Shown piece by piece: positions 45,801-52,836 of a DNA stretch of 64,000 nt. The DNA comes from Tanypteryx hageni (Eukaryota; Arthropoda; Insecta; Odonata; Petaluridae): contig CM054120.1 of the NCBI GenBank assembly GCA_028673005.1, forward strand, positions 62,370,057 to 62,434,056, read 5' to 3'. Position 1 is the stretch's first letter. The number at the start of each line of letters is the position of its first letter. Below the pieces are notes generated by a model. It was not told where the DNA came from. It worked only from the letters and a program-made list of their open reading frames with translations, and did not search any database. A program made the translations under genes and the position numbers.

Positions 45801-48272
45801 ATTCAGTAGAATAATGTCATTACTGAAAGTTCAGTTAATTATGAACTTAATGAATTTTAATGTAGCTATGCTAATCTTATGACCATTGTCTTAATTGGTT
45901 TAGCACATTGTGTGCCGGACATTTAACTAATAACAATCCTTAATAAACTGCAAGTTTTAAGCATAAAAGAACAACATTGCATTAATCTCATATTTGGCAA
46001 TACTGAAAAGAAACTTTTATAGTATTATAGACCTAAACCATAGATGTACATTGGAATCCTTTAATTTCATACACCTGCAGAGTTTGTTGCTACACATTTT
46101 AAAGTTAGGGAAGACATTTAGTGTTTCATATTTTTCCTAAGTTTTTAGACCATCACATACAATGAACACAAAAATGATGGTGAAGCTCCTTGGGATGTTT
46201 AAAATGCTGAGAGTAGAGAGCTTGAGTGAGAATGAATCACATTTGTCCACCTTAGTGAGTTTATCAAGACTTCTAACTCCAACTAGGAGGAAAGTTTCAG
46301 AGATGGAATGGGAGAGACTTCAGTAATAATAATTCCTTAAATTGCATATTTAGCTAAATAATATCTCACAATCCATGTAATCAATGTTGATTATTGTATT
46401 CATAAAATTTGGATGAAATCTTAGCTAAAAAATTGTTTAGTTTTTGTATTTTTTCCTTCATATTTATAAAAACTAAAAGACATAATAAATTAAAATATTT
46501 TGGATGGACAGAGTTTACCTTGTCTTCCCTGATAATTTTCCATTGCTCATTAGTTTGAATACAAATATTATGAAATTTTTGAGTGTTTTCAATTTGGTAT
46601 CTTTTCAATAATGAATGCTGTTTATACCTCCAAATTCAACTCGAGCTTGATCATTTCAGGGAACCATAAATGTATATTGGGAGCTGATAAAATGGGCTTT
46701 GTGCCTATCAAACCATACATTCATTGCCCTTGCTACTGGTTTGTCAGAGAAGTTGGGTGTTCAAAATGGAAGCAAAGAGCATACAAGGTTGCTGGAAGCA
46801 TGTGAACATATGTATAGGGATTTTGAGGTAATATGCTGCATTATATATTATATTAATAAAGATTGTTTTTATGATATCATTATTAATTTTTGGATAAGAT
46901 CCTTATTATTTTTTATTGATGTAAATGTTGTAATGTTTCTAGGACTTTCTTGGAGATAGTGGGATATTTCTTTATCCAACGCATCCAACTGCAGCACCTT
47001 ACCACAATGAACCTGTTTTTAAACCATTAAACTTTTCCTATACTGCCATTATTAATGTGTTAGGTTTTCCAGCGACACACATACCACTAGGCCTAAATAG
47101 CAAAGGATTACCTATTGGAATTCAGGTGAGTGATAAAGATAAAAATGTGAGTGTAAAAAATAATTTTTTGTTTAAAATTTTGAATTTATTGTGATAGTTT
47201 CTGAAGTTACTGAAATGTATCTTCTTGGAACAACGTTACTTCTTTGTGTTTGCAGTCTATGTTTTGGAGAAGTAGCTATTTTGATATTATGAATCTCTCA
47301 AAGCTGATTTCATTACAATTTTACAATTTATGATTTTCTGAGAGTATTCATTTCACCTATCATCCAAGCTTTTATATACAAATTAAATGAATATAAGATA
47401 AAGGGCTAATTTATCTAGCCATTCCACATTTTTTAACACAGTCATTCAAAATTCCCATGCATGTATGTTAATTCTGTACCTTCTCACACGTTAACATTAT
47501 AGAGTGGTGAGTTATCTCAAGAAAAAACAATGATCCAAAAATACAGATCTTATTTATTCATAATGTTTATGTCAGCAGTCATTTTTTCTAACATTCTCAA
47601 TATAAAACATTTTAATAAACCTACATTTTTACTGGGATGGTCATCAATGTGTGATTTTATTTATGCTTTATTAGAGAAATTCCTATAAAGCATTATCGTG
47701 TAGATTTAAAAAATCTGCTATATGAGATTTTAAAATAGTCTAACCTGCCATGCCAGAGTGGTTTGGAATACACTGTTATGTACCCTATCATACCACATTT
47801 TAAAAAATTATTGCATCTCTAAAACCTTTAAAATTGCAGTAAATAATAAAAAAATCTTTATTTGCATATTTTGCAAATATTGTTATCTATTGTATTAAAA
47901 GGCACAAAATTGAGATCCCTGGAATTACTCACTTTTAATTATCTCAAGGTTGACTGTTGGTAATTAAGGTAGCATATTATTATTAGTTATTGATGATGAA
48001 AACTAGAATATAAGTTATCAGCTCTTGTGGCGGTGTGTTTAAGAGTAGGAAAAGTCATATTCTGTAGAAATGCTATTTATTGTTAAGAATGGAATTTGTA
48101 TCAGGTAGATAATTTGCCTGTCTTTTTCTTACCTATAATATGCATTTAAAACATATTTTTATCTTTGCTGTAGGCTGTGGGGGCAATGAACAATGATCAC
48201 CATTGTTTGGCTGTAGCATGTGAACTAGAGAAGGCATTTGGAGGCTGGGTACCTCCATCCATTGCTGTATGA
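18697..48272 (+). CDS. FAAH2: Fatty-acid amide hydrolase 2-like amidase, complete 10-exon gene
   Basis: Predicted serine amidase that hydrolyses fatty-acid amides such as anandamide-type lipids at membranes (family knowledge). Coding exons: 18697-18879, 36293-36512, 37112-37329, 38348-38459, 38831-38985, 39062-39205, 44020-44118, 46660-46827, 46943-47125, 48174-48272. All have AG acceptors and GT donors, and phases are compatible throughout, giving 526 residues; human FAAH2 has about 530. Residues about 1-45 form a basic/hydrophobic membrane-anchor segment. The amidase core has the catalytic Lys in TTKD (K128), the cis-Ser in GGSSGGE (S203) and the nucleophile in DIGGSIR (S227). The 75- and 24-residue spacings equal those of FAAH (K142, S217, S241). 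The C-terminus contains YPTHPTAAP and [13 protein letters not shown], typical of the family. Intron 1 is 17.4 kb. No stop or frameshift interrupts the joined frame, so the gene looks functional. The exact FAAH2 paralogue cannot be settled by eye. Confidence 0.93.
18880..21836. other. FAAH2 intron 1, first part, no recognised gene
   Basis: Intronic AT-rich sequence. Around 20,405-20,460 and 21,050-21,140, words such as ggtatataaggcggcaccg, aatataaggcgaccccc and gcgtatataacgtaagg look like decayed DNA-transposon ends. No coding exon of another gene is recognised. Confidence 0.4.
21845..22183. mobile_element. hAT-type MITE with perfect TSD
   Basis: Terminal inverted repeats caggggtcggcaacct and aggttgccgacccctg, perfect over 16 bases. 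Perfect 8-bp target duplication atctagat at 21,837-21,844 and 22,184-22,191. GC-rich subterminal gcgggcc/gggccgc words. No coding potential. Confidence 0.92.
22192..23278. other. FAAH2 intron 1 segment, no gene recognised
   Basis: Open frames at 22,626-23,050 are Ser/Leu/Phe-rich from pyrimidine-rich DNA and match nothing I know. Confidence 0.4.
23279..23545. mobile_element. Inverted-repeat (palindromic) MITE, copy 2
   Basis: Ends tcaagaacaagc / gctcgttcttga. The two arms are inverted copies of each other: aaaatgtatttgccttgggt with its reverse near 23,505-23,530, ggtatctccaatagcc with ggctattggagatacc, and cgataattcaccgaaaatat with atattttcggtgaattacc-type sequence. The whole can form one long hairpin. 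Shares its core with 735-918. Confidence 0.75.
23546..25069. other. FAAH2 intron 1 segment, no gene recognised
   Basis: No open frame of interest, no repeat with clear ends. Confidence 0.4.
25078..25364. mobile_element. hAT-type MITE with perfect TSD
   Basis: Ends cagtggcggattta and taaatccgccactg (perfect 14-bp TIR). Flanked by the perfect 8-bp duplication cggaagta at 25,070-25,077 and 25,365-25,372. Internal ggggcccctggcgctaa is repeated in tandem. Confidence 0.92.
25373..27370. other. FAAH2 intron 1 segment
   Basis: Contains a short (GA)n run at about 25,703-25,718, a 25-bp tandem duplication at 26,923-26,972, and an open frame of 98 codons on the minus strand (26,904-27,200) with an acidic Ser/Asp/Glu stretch that I cannot assign. 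Confidence 0.4.
26923..26972. repeat. Perfect 25-bp tandem duplication
   Basis: gtgatctcacgacttccacg plus agcac is repeated exactly twice in tandem (26,923-26,947 and 26,948-26,972), indicating a recent local duplication. Confidence 0.9.
27376..27610. mobile_element. hAT-type MITE remnant
   Basis: Begins cagtggttcttaacctttc followed by gccgcgatccc, the usual start of a widespread hAT MITE type. The right side has cggccccaagttttaagaaa, an approximate inverted partner. No clear target duplication; the right end is uncertain. A similar start (caggtttattaacctttctg) occurs at about 27,675. Confidence 0.5.
28016..28617. mobile_element. piggyBac-type non-autonomous element
   Basis: TIRs ccctagactactaaac and gtttagtagcctaggg (15 of 16 matching), bounded by TTAA at 28,012-28,015 and 28,618-28,621, the piggyBac target site. 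On the minus strand it retains a Cys-rich fragment ([16 protein letters not shown]) resembling the C-terminal zinc-binding end of piggyBac transposases. It is therefore probably an internal-deletion derivative. 602 bp. Confidence 0.85.
28618..28876 (-). other. Unrecognised open frame ended by the piggyBac-type element
   Basis: An open frame on the minus strand ([17 protein letters not shown]..., then [20 protein letters not shown] and [19 protein letters not shown]) with a protein-like composition. The TTAA at 28,618-28,621 supplies an in-frame TAA if the MITE is removed. It sits directly downstream of a donor-like aag/gtatgt on the same strand. I cannot name the family. It could be an exon, a pseudogene or chance. 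Confidence 0.25.
28898..29086 (-). other. Small open frame with signal-peptide-like start
   Basis: Minus-strand frame of 62 codons starting [20 protein letters not shown], a hydrophobic leader-like N-terminus, then [19 protein letters not shown]. An alternative frame in the same stretch reads [20 protein letters not shown] up to an AAG/gtatgt donor. No known family recognised. It may be a 5' exon together with 28,618-28,876, but this is speculative. Confidence 0.2.
29087..30309. other. FAAH2 intron 1 segment, no gene recognised
   Basis: AT-rich. A short G/C-rich palindrome-like ggggtaattacccccc lies near 29,786-29,801. Confidence 0.4.
30310..31080. repeat. tRNA-Gly-like inverted-repeat cluster
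   Basis: Three tRNA-like units: 30,349-30,418 (minus), 30,650-30,722 (minus) and about 30,910-30,985 (plus). Each has a glycine-tRNA-like D arm (gttcagtggtagaat on its sense strand) and T arm (cccgggttcgattcccgg type). The last two form a foldback: the region from about 30,585 (agatgtgatctaaagatc...) is the inverted copy of the region ending about 31,065. Flanking sequence (ggcataagctgtaaatttgg, gggctggttgatactagctt) is part of the repeat. U33 and a proper anticodon are missing, so these are repeats rather than tRNA genes. A fourth unit is at 41,430-41,660. Confidence 0.8.
31081..31928. other. FAAH2 intron 1 segment, no gene recognised
   Basis: AT-rich, nothing identified. Confidence 0.4.
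31931..33320 (+). pseudogene. pogo/Tigger-type transposon, decayed
   Basis: Starts cagtagaatctcatgaatcc after a TA, as in Tigger elements. Translated fragments in several frames follow Tigger transposase order: [18 protein letters not shown] (about 32,070), [10 protein letters not shown] (about 32,217), [20 protein letters not shown] (about 32,300), [19 protein letters not shown] (about 32,395), then after an inserted [24 protein letters not shown] and [20 protein letters not shown] plus DQG (about 33,235-33,310). The DDE-superfamily hallmarks LDN and [15 protein letters not shown] are recognisable. Stops, frameshifts and a missing 3' end make it inactive. Confidence 0.88.
32458..33034. mobile_element. 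piggyBac-type MITE nested in the Tigger element
   Basis: TTAA at 32,454-32,457 and 33,035-33,038. Ends ccctaaaaagatcaagg and ccttggtccatctaggg are an imperfect inverted pair, with inner caagggagggtcaataaatg / catttttaaaccctcccttg extending it. Removing it rejoins the Tigger coding fragments (SAHPRAL to KGCKEI). 577 bp. Confidence 0.85.
33321..33744. other. FAAH2 intron 1 segment with possible tRNA-derived remnant
   Basis: Around 33,465-33,545 the minus strand carries aagttcgattccaggagtgg, a plausible B box/T arm, with a matching acceptor-like piece. Too degenerate to call a tRNA. Confidence 0.3.
33745..34830 (+). pseudogene. 5'-truncated LINE reverse-transcriptase C-terminal fragment
   Basis: Fragments [120 protein letters not shown] and FPRTIRDHN follow the order found at the C-terminal end of non-LTR retrotransposon reverse transcriptases. 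A stop after WDA and frameshifts are present, and the upstream part is absent, as expected of a 5'-truncated insertion. It ends near gtagatgtagatt. The frame is split by a hAT MITE at 34,210-34,526. Confidence 0.88.
34210..34526. mobile_element. hAT-type MITE inserted in the LINE
   Basis: Ends cagggcccctcaacct and aggttgcaggtccctg. Perfect 8-bp target duplication cactagag at 34,202-34,209 and 34,527-34,534. Excising it restores the LINE frame [16 protein letters not shown]-rich subterminal ggcgcccg words. Confidence 0.93.
34831..35315. other. FAAH2 intron 1 segment, no gene recognised
   Basis: Overlapping short open frames on both strands, none recognisable. From about 35,165, repeated gattccgattccattc / aatcgattcattc words suggest a decayed repeat continuing past 35,640. 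Confidence 0.4.
35320..35573. mobile_element. piggyBac-type MITE
   Basis: Bounded by TTAA at 35,316-35,319 and 35,574-35,577. Ends cccttcagtaggc and gcctacctaaagg form an imperfect TIR. 254 bp, inserted in the cgattc-rich repeat sequence described for 34,831-35,315. Confidence 0.8.
36293..36512 (+). CDS. FAAH2: FAAH2-like exon 2 (residues 62-134), catalytic lysine
   Basis: Bounded by the acceptor tgttttcag and the donor gtaagt. It contains [19 protein letters not shown], the classical amidase helix, and the GVPFTTKDS segment carrying the catalytic lysine K128. It ends one base into a codon, which exon 3 completes. Confidence 0.93.
37112..37329 (+). CDS. FAAH2: FAAH2-like exon 3 (residues 135-207), amidase signature start
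   Basis: Acceptor ttggcag, donor gtacta. It encodes [35 protein letters not shown], and [16 protein letters not shown] with the cis-serine S203. The donor falls directly after GGE, splitting the amidase signature between exons. Without splicing the frame reads on into the intron to a stop at about 37390. Confidence 0.94.
38348..38459 (+). CDS. FAAH2: FAAH2-like exon 4 (residues 208-245), nucleophile serine
   Basis: Acceptor ctttttag, donor gtaaga. It encodes [19 protein letters not shown] and [18 protein letters not shown]. The serine in DIGGS (S227) is the predicted acyl nucleophile. It ends one base into the codon for Gly245. Confidence 0.94.
38831..38985 (+). CDS. FAAH2: FAAH2-like exon 5 (residues 245-296)
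   Basis: Acceptor cctcgttag, donor gtattt. It encodes [10 protein letters not shown] and [20 protein letters not shown], matching the [17 protein letters not shown] block of FAAH2 proteins. It is separated from exon 6 by a 76-bp intron. Confidence 0.93.
39062..39205 (+). CDS. FAAH2: FAAH2-like exon 6 (residues 297-344)
   Basis: Acceptor tttctcag. It encodes [20 protein letters not shown], corresponding to the KDLKFYWMEHDGGS block of FAAH2. The donor gttcga is weak for a 5' splice site, but phase 0 and protein continuity with exon 7 support it. The intron that follows (4.8 kb) contains the Tc5-like transposon. Confidence 0.88.
39206..40123. other. FAAH2 intron 6, left part
   Basis: Includes an (ATAA/AGAT)-type simple repeat at about 39,779-39,853 and two copies of tgtataagggtctc (about 39,879 and 39,925). 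At 40,066-40,125 a 60-bp segment (atggacactattttggtgtt...) duplicates the inside of the adjacent transposon TIR (40,415-40,477). Confidence 0.5.
40124..40757 (+). repeat. Left long terminal inverted repeat
   Basis: Inverted counterpart of 42,841-43,475. Inside it, tttggtgttcagcaccaaa can itself form a 7-bp hairpin. Confidence 0.9.
41060..42410 (+). pseudogene. Decayed Tc5/pogo-like transposase
   Basis: Fragments in order: [25 protein letters not shown], then after a stop [17 protein letters not shown] (about 41,160-41,290), the second half of a CENP-B/Tc5-type helix-turn-helix. Next [15 protein letters not shown] followed in another frame by [12 protein letters not shown] (about 41,775-41,870), a block of the DDE domain. 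Then [20 protein letters not shown] (about 42,105), matching the PPNTT-QPLD-FFRQ motif. Finally [20 protein letters not shown] and WYACGYM (42,250-42,330) near the C-terminus. Stops and frameshifts inactivate it. Confidence 0.85.
41430..41660 (-). repeat. tRNA-Gly-like repeat inserted in the transposase
   Basis: 41,477-41,547 (minus) folds as a nearly complete tRNA: acceptor GCTACGG/TCATAGC with one mismatch, D arm gttcagtggtagaat, anticodon stem TCCAC/GTGGA, T arm CCGGG/CCCGG. The 7-base loop ccggcaa lacks U33, so a working tRNA is unlikely. The surrounding ggcataagctgtaattttgg and ccagccccaacgtggctggttgatactagc match the 30,310-31,080 cluster. Confidence 0.8.
42841..43475 (-). repeat. Right long terminal inverted repeat
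   Basis: Inverted counterpart of 40,124-40,757. Matches extend inward to gaaggcgtatattcagatc, which pairs with gatctg-like sequence of the left arm near 40,730-40,757. Confidence 0.9.
44020..44118 (+). CDS. FAAH2: FAAH2-like exon 7 (residues 345-377)
   Basis: Acceptor ttaattcag, donor gtaagt. It encodes [18 protein letters not shown] and FCEELANRK, matching the FAAH2 segment in which a W-A-MMS-type helix is followed by the acidic F-ELL motif. Phase 0 at both ends. Confidence 0.88.
44334..45540. mobile_element. DNA transposon remnant in FAAH2 intron 7
   Basis: Left end actgtatttttcggcatata agac and right end cttatatgccagaaaatatggta are inverted partners, as in a widespread family ending in TACCGTATTTTCTGGCATATAAGA. 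The interior has no recognisable transposase; frames at 44,830-45,090 are Leu/Phe/Ser-rich and unassigned. Confidence 0.6.
46660..46827 (+). CDS. FAAH2: FAAH2-like exon 8 (residues 378-433)
   Basis: Acceptor catttcag, donor gtaata. It encodes [20 protein letters not shown] followed by a Lys/Glu/His-rich helix, matching the WELIKW-LGLS-HT-PA segment of FAAH2 (a membrane-associating region in the family). Phase 0 at both ends. Confidence 0.9.
46943..47125 (+). CDS. FAAH2: FAAH2-like exon 9 (residues 434-494)
   Basis: Acceptor tgtttctag, donor gtgagt. It encodes [20 protein letters not shown], the [20 protein letters not shown] block and [10 protein letters not shown], the most conserved C-terminal amidase segment. 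It is 115 bp from exon 8. Confidence 0.95.
47126..48173. other. FAAH2 intron 9
   Basis: AT-rich intron, no element recognised. Confidence 0.6.
48174..48272 (+). CDS. FAAH2: FAAH2-like exon 10 with stop codon (residues 495-526)
   Basis: Acceptor tttgctgtag. It encodes [20 protein letters not shown] and [12 protein letters not shown], then TGA. The LE-K-FGGWV-P ending is characteristic of FAAH2. Confidence 0.94.
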   Translation, partial: AVGAMNNDHHCLAVACELEKAFGGWVPPSIAV

Positions 48273-48494
48273 ACATAAAAATATTTTGCTAAATATTTGT
48301 ACATCCTATGTACAAAACATGTATAGCCTTCTTTGTTAGGTGTGCAAATAATATTTTGCATCTATTGTCGTTGTTATTCATTAATGTTGTGAATTTGTCA
48401 ATTCAAACTGCCTTTGCCTAAAGAGTTTGTAATTTGCCAATGATATATTTTATTAAATATATGTAATATATACAGTATTATATGGTATATGGTT

Positions 48495-48712
48495 AATAAA
48501 ATGAATGTATGCAATGAAGACCCCACTTTGGCTCATTGCAAAGTATTAAGGTAATTTTATATGTGACTTTGGGTTTGTTGTTTCATATTAATTTATGACC
48601 GATAATATAATGTAACTCATTTTGTAATAAAATATTTAGGAAAACCAACATATGAAGAATTTAACCTATTGTGGGCCTGGTAACTGTTGGTTTACACAAT
48701 TTTTTCAATAAA
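48495..48712 (+). promoter_or_regulatory. Candidate FAAH2 polyadenylation signals
   Basis: AATAAA hexamers occur at 48495-48500, 48626-48631 and 48707-48712, 220-440 bp after the stop codon. Which is used cannot be told from sequence. Confidence 0.45.
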
Positions 48713-49925
48713 ACACTTTTTATCAAATTTTGAATTATTTAGATTTTTATCATAACCTCTATAATTCACAGGAATGATTAAGTAAAATAACTGATGAATT
48801 TTTTACTGAAATGACATCCAGTTATTTCAAAAATTTAATAACAGTGAAAGAGGCCATAGTTAACATTTTCACTTGTTTAATAAGCTGAACTGAAGCCTAT
48901 ATATTCTAGATCCCATCAAAATCTAGAATTATCAGCTGCCACTCATTCAAAAAAATATGTTCATGCACCTAAGGCCCATAACATTAAATTTATAAAGAAT
49001 TTGTCAGACTTTCCAACTCTCCCAAGACTGGACACAAGTTGGAATATGGTGGCCAGGGTTCTCCTTCAAATGGAAGATGTTTTGCAGGTTCAGATATTTT
49101 TATTATTTTTCTTTTTTTTAAGAAATAGGTACTTTTTACCAATTTTCATTTAAACCAAACATTTTTTTATTTCATTTTTTGTACAAATTTTATTTCATTT
49201 TATGAATATTGAGTACATAAGCATAATTGTGTAATTTTCTTAAGTTCTCGAAAGAATGTTTAAGAGATAAAAAAAGGATTTGTCCAACATTTAGTTTTCT
49301 GGAGGTTGGGGGGAACCATACTCTATTTTGTCAATGAAAGGCTGAAAATGTTCTCTTTTTTGTTTCAATATTTGGTAACCCTAGTAGTGGGGATGTCCTC
49401 CCAACAGTTGGGGGACCAGAATGATTGTCAAAAATATTTCGAGGGCAAATCAAAATAAAAAATAATAATATGAAAACAATGTTCAAATTATGGAGGCTGC
49501 ATGGCTTTTGGGTTTCCACCGTGTGTGTTGACAAACTCAAAAGCCATGCAGCCTTCATCCAAATGCCACGGAAACATTTGCACGAAATGTTCCAATTAAT
49601 TTTTTTGCATTAGTCAAACAAATGAAAGGTAATTTTTTATCAAGAGGAAAGCATACAATATTTCTATTTAATGAAAAATTTTAAATATAATTTTCAGCAG
49701 GGAAGCCCCTCCCCTACTCCCTGCTCAGCTGGGAATAACTAAATTATTATTCTTCAATGTCAACTACCTATGTGGTCATTCGCTTCATTTTTAACTGAAC
49801 AAACGTTTTAAAAAATTTAGTGCGATCAAAAACCGAAAACCTGCTTACCCTAATGTTTGTACAATAGGTACTAATTTTATCAAAAATATTTCTTACATTT
49901 AATCTGGAATCATAACAGTAATAAA
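48713..49925. other. Region between FAAH2 and the Gypsy remnant, no gene recognised
   Basis: AT-rich. At about 49,488-49,556 an inverted pair atggaggctgcatggctttt / aaaagccatgcagcctt can form a hairpin of about 20 bp around a 30-base loop. Confidence 0.45.
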
Positions 49926-50079
49926 TGGTCTAGAATTTACATAGACCTAATGGGACCATTTTATAAGATGTTTTTGCTTGTGGTGGACTCCTATTCCCGA
50001 TGGTTGGAGGTAGAGCTGCTTTCCTCCACTACCTCTGAAACCATCATTCAGAAGTTAAGATGAATTTTTGCAACCCATG
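49926..50079 (+). pseudogene. Gypsy integrase, first fragment
   Basis: WSRIYIDLMGPF and FLLVVDSYSRWLEVE are the retroviral-type integrase core start, with the first catalytic Asp in VDSYSRW. A stop replaces a codon after KLR. The fragment reads into HGLC at the hAT insertion point. Confidence 0.85.
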
Positions 50080-50087
50080 GTCTATGC

Positions 50088-52828
50088 CAGTGGTGGCCAA
50101 CCCGCGGCACACGTGCCACTCGTGGCACGCAATACACTTACTTGTGGCACGCAGCCAGGTTGAAAAAAATATTTGTAACAAAAAGTATGTAAAATAAATT
50201 AATAGTATATTTTCTATTATTCATTTTGCATGCGTGGTTATATGATCAAACATCCTGTGATGTAACTGTGTGTTAACACAACACTTTCTAGAGCTAAGGC
50301 TGTGCCACTCAAAATGCCCCTGGCGGCAATTTCGGAAGGGAGAGGCTGATTTCGGCCTCTGTGTGCATGGGCTAATGTTCATTTAATACTGAATTCCACC
50401 CTTTTTTGCTGGTAGCTGTCATGGCACTCTTTAATTATTTAAAATCAATTCTGAATTGTTTGTTTTTCACCAAAATAATTTACAAGTGATGTATGCCGAA
50501 ACGTAATGGAAATTATGCGACTTGTCAGAAAGTTATGATGCTCATGTCACCAAAGGACCGTGAATTTTAGAGAAAAGTGGTTTCAAGCTATTCATCGTTA
50601 AAACTGTGCTTCAAACAAGTTTTCCAGAGTAAGTAATTTTATTATTTTATTATGTACATGTAATATAATACATTACCTTTTCTAGATTTAAATTTTCGAA
50701 CACACACATTATGCATGTCTGCATTGAATATTTTCTCTTACTATATACATTAATTAACATCTATATTATTTTAGATAATACGGTATTTTTGGCTACCCTT
50801 TTTAATATATGCCAATCAATAAACCAAGTACTTCAACAGCTACGACGAAGAGGAAATATAAAGAAGATATTGCTTGCTGGGAATTCAACAGTTTTTATTT
50901 ACTAATCAGGATGTTGAAAAGCCAGTATGTCTGATTTGTAATTCTTGTGTTTCTGTCCCAAAAAAATTAATTTAGAACGGCACTTTAACCAAATGCATTC
51001 AGATTTTAAATCCAAATACCCAGCTGGTTCTACTTTGCGTGCCAAATTTGTGTCAAACAAGAAGAAGACTTTGTCAGGCCAGCAATCTATTTTTAAGAAA
51101 AAAGTTGATGATGGTAAAAGCTTCTTATGAAATTTCACTTCATCTTGTTCGTAAGAAAAAACCATATTCTGACGGAGAAAGAATTATTAAACCTAGCCTT
51201 TTAATATTTGCAAAATATAGTGGTGACCCTGAAATAAAAAGAATGACTGACAATATCGCACTTTCCCGAAATAGTGTTATGAGAAAAATTGATGACATGT
51301 CCCGCAATGTTGAAAAACAAATCAATTCTTCTCTAGACTCATGTAAATATTTTTCATTAGCTATTGACGAAAGTTGTGACAATACTGATGGTGCTCAGCT
51401 CATTGTATTTGTCCGCAGCATTAATGACAATTTTGACATCAATGAAGAACTTTTAGATTTATGTCAATTAGTTTCTTGCAAAGGTCAAAACATTTTCGAA
51501 CAACTTAAAAACTGTATTGAAAAAAAAAGAGGTTGATTGGACAAAATTAGACAGCATTTGTACAGACGGGGCTCCTGCGATGAGAGGAAAGAAAAATGGT
51601 TTTGTAGCTTTAATAGAAAAATACTTGAGTTGCGAGATACAGAAATATCATTGTATTATTCACCAGGAGGCTCTTTGTGTATTTGATCCAGTAGTACGCT
51701 GTATAAATAGAATTCGATCCCAGGCATTAAGCCGATGTGAATTTCGTGATTTCATTTTTGAAAACCCAGACTCGGGTGATAATAAAGAGTTATTGATGCA
51801 TTGTAATGTTCGTTGGCTATCAAAGGGAAAGGCACTCGAGAGATTTTGGCACCTGAGAGACAGTGTTTTAAAATTTTTAGAAGAAAAGGATGAACTGCCA
51901 GAAGACTGCAGACTTCTGAAGAACGAAGAATGGTTGTGGGATCTCGCTTTCCTTACGGATATCACGGGACATTTGAACAACCTTAATTTGCACTTACAAG
52001 GTAAAAATAATATATTTCCTACTATGTGCAACATAATAATATCGTTCAAAGCAAAGCTTCAGCTTCTTTCTAAAGATTTTGCTAAAAATCGTTTGTCTCA
52101 TTTCAGTCATATGCAACAAATTGAAAATGAAAGTAGTAACCGAGCATATTTTGAAAAGTATAAATATTTTGTGAATATTTTGAAAACTTCATTTGAAGTA
52201 AGATTTGAAGACTTTCAGGAAGACAAATACAATGTTGATATATATGTAAACCCTTTTTCAATAGAAATTGCTAATCTTGATAGGTATCCAGCAGAAATTC
52301 AAACTAAAATTCTTTATCTCCAGAACCACACTGCACTACACAGCAAATATAAAGAAATAATTTCCACTCCTGTGAGTCAAGATTATATTGATTTTTGGAA
52401 ATTTCTTCCTGTGGATGAATATCCAAATTTACGCAAACTGGTTCTCCGGTATTCGTGCAAATTTGGCTCTACATATATTTGTGAACAATTGTTTTCAACA
52501 ATGAATATCATAAAAACCAAGTATCGATCGAAACTTACTGACGATCATCTAAAAAATTTAATACTACTGGCATGTTCAAATACAAATCCAAACATTGATG
52601 AAATAATAAATAATATGCAGTTGCAAGTGCCTCATTAAGAAAGATTTGGATATTTTTAAATTTGAAAATGCATGCTAATAAATAAATGATATGGAATAAA
52701 ATTATTATACAGAATTTGTGTTTCTTTTATATAAATTTATTTGTATGACTTTAAAAATTATTAGGTGGCATGCGATAAATTTTTGGATTGATTTGTGGCA
52801 CACGGCAGAAAAAGGTTGGCCACCACTG
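50088..52828 (+). mobile_element. hAT transposon, near-complete, nested in Gypsy integrase
   Basis: Perfect 15-bp TIRs cagtggtggccaacc / ggttggccaccactg and a perfect 8-bp target duplication gtctatgc (50,080-50,087 and 52,829-52,836). Subterminal repeats cacacgtgccactcgtggca (left) and ttgtggcacacgg (right). 2,741 bp. Removing it rejoins the integrase frame HGL-CDVIVSDN. Confidence 0.97.
50809..52638 (+). pseudogene. hAT transposase (BED finger, SCAND3/GTF2IRD2-like group), frameshifted
   Basis: N-terminal MPINKPSTSTATTKRKYKED, then PVCLICNSC...LERHFNQMH, a BED-type C2H2-like zinc finger (about 50,920-51,000). Next KYPAGSTLRAKF, SGQQSIFKKK, the long stretch from 51,130 with SLAIDESCDN (first catalytic Asp) and SICTDGAPAMRGKKNGF (second Asp), CIIHQEALC, CNVRWLSKGKALERFWHLRD, and the C-terminal dimerisation block YICEQLFSTMNIIKTKYRSK (52,470-52,530). 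Small frame breaks occur near 50,890, in A-runs near 50,960 and 51,523, and near 51,120. The last 373 codons are open. Such proteins are often annotated as GTF2I-repeat-domain 2-like. Inactive unless the breaks are sequencing errors. Confidence 0.93.
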
Positions 52829-52836
52829 GTCTATGC

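Noticed and set aside
51660..52049. 129-codon minus-strand open frame
   Set aside because: It is the antisense shadow of the hAT transposase, whose plus-strand frame has clear catalytic motifs.
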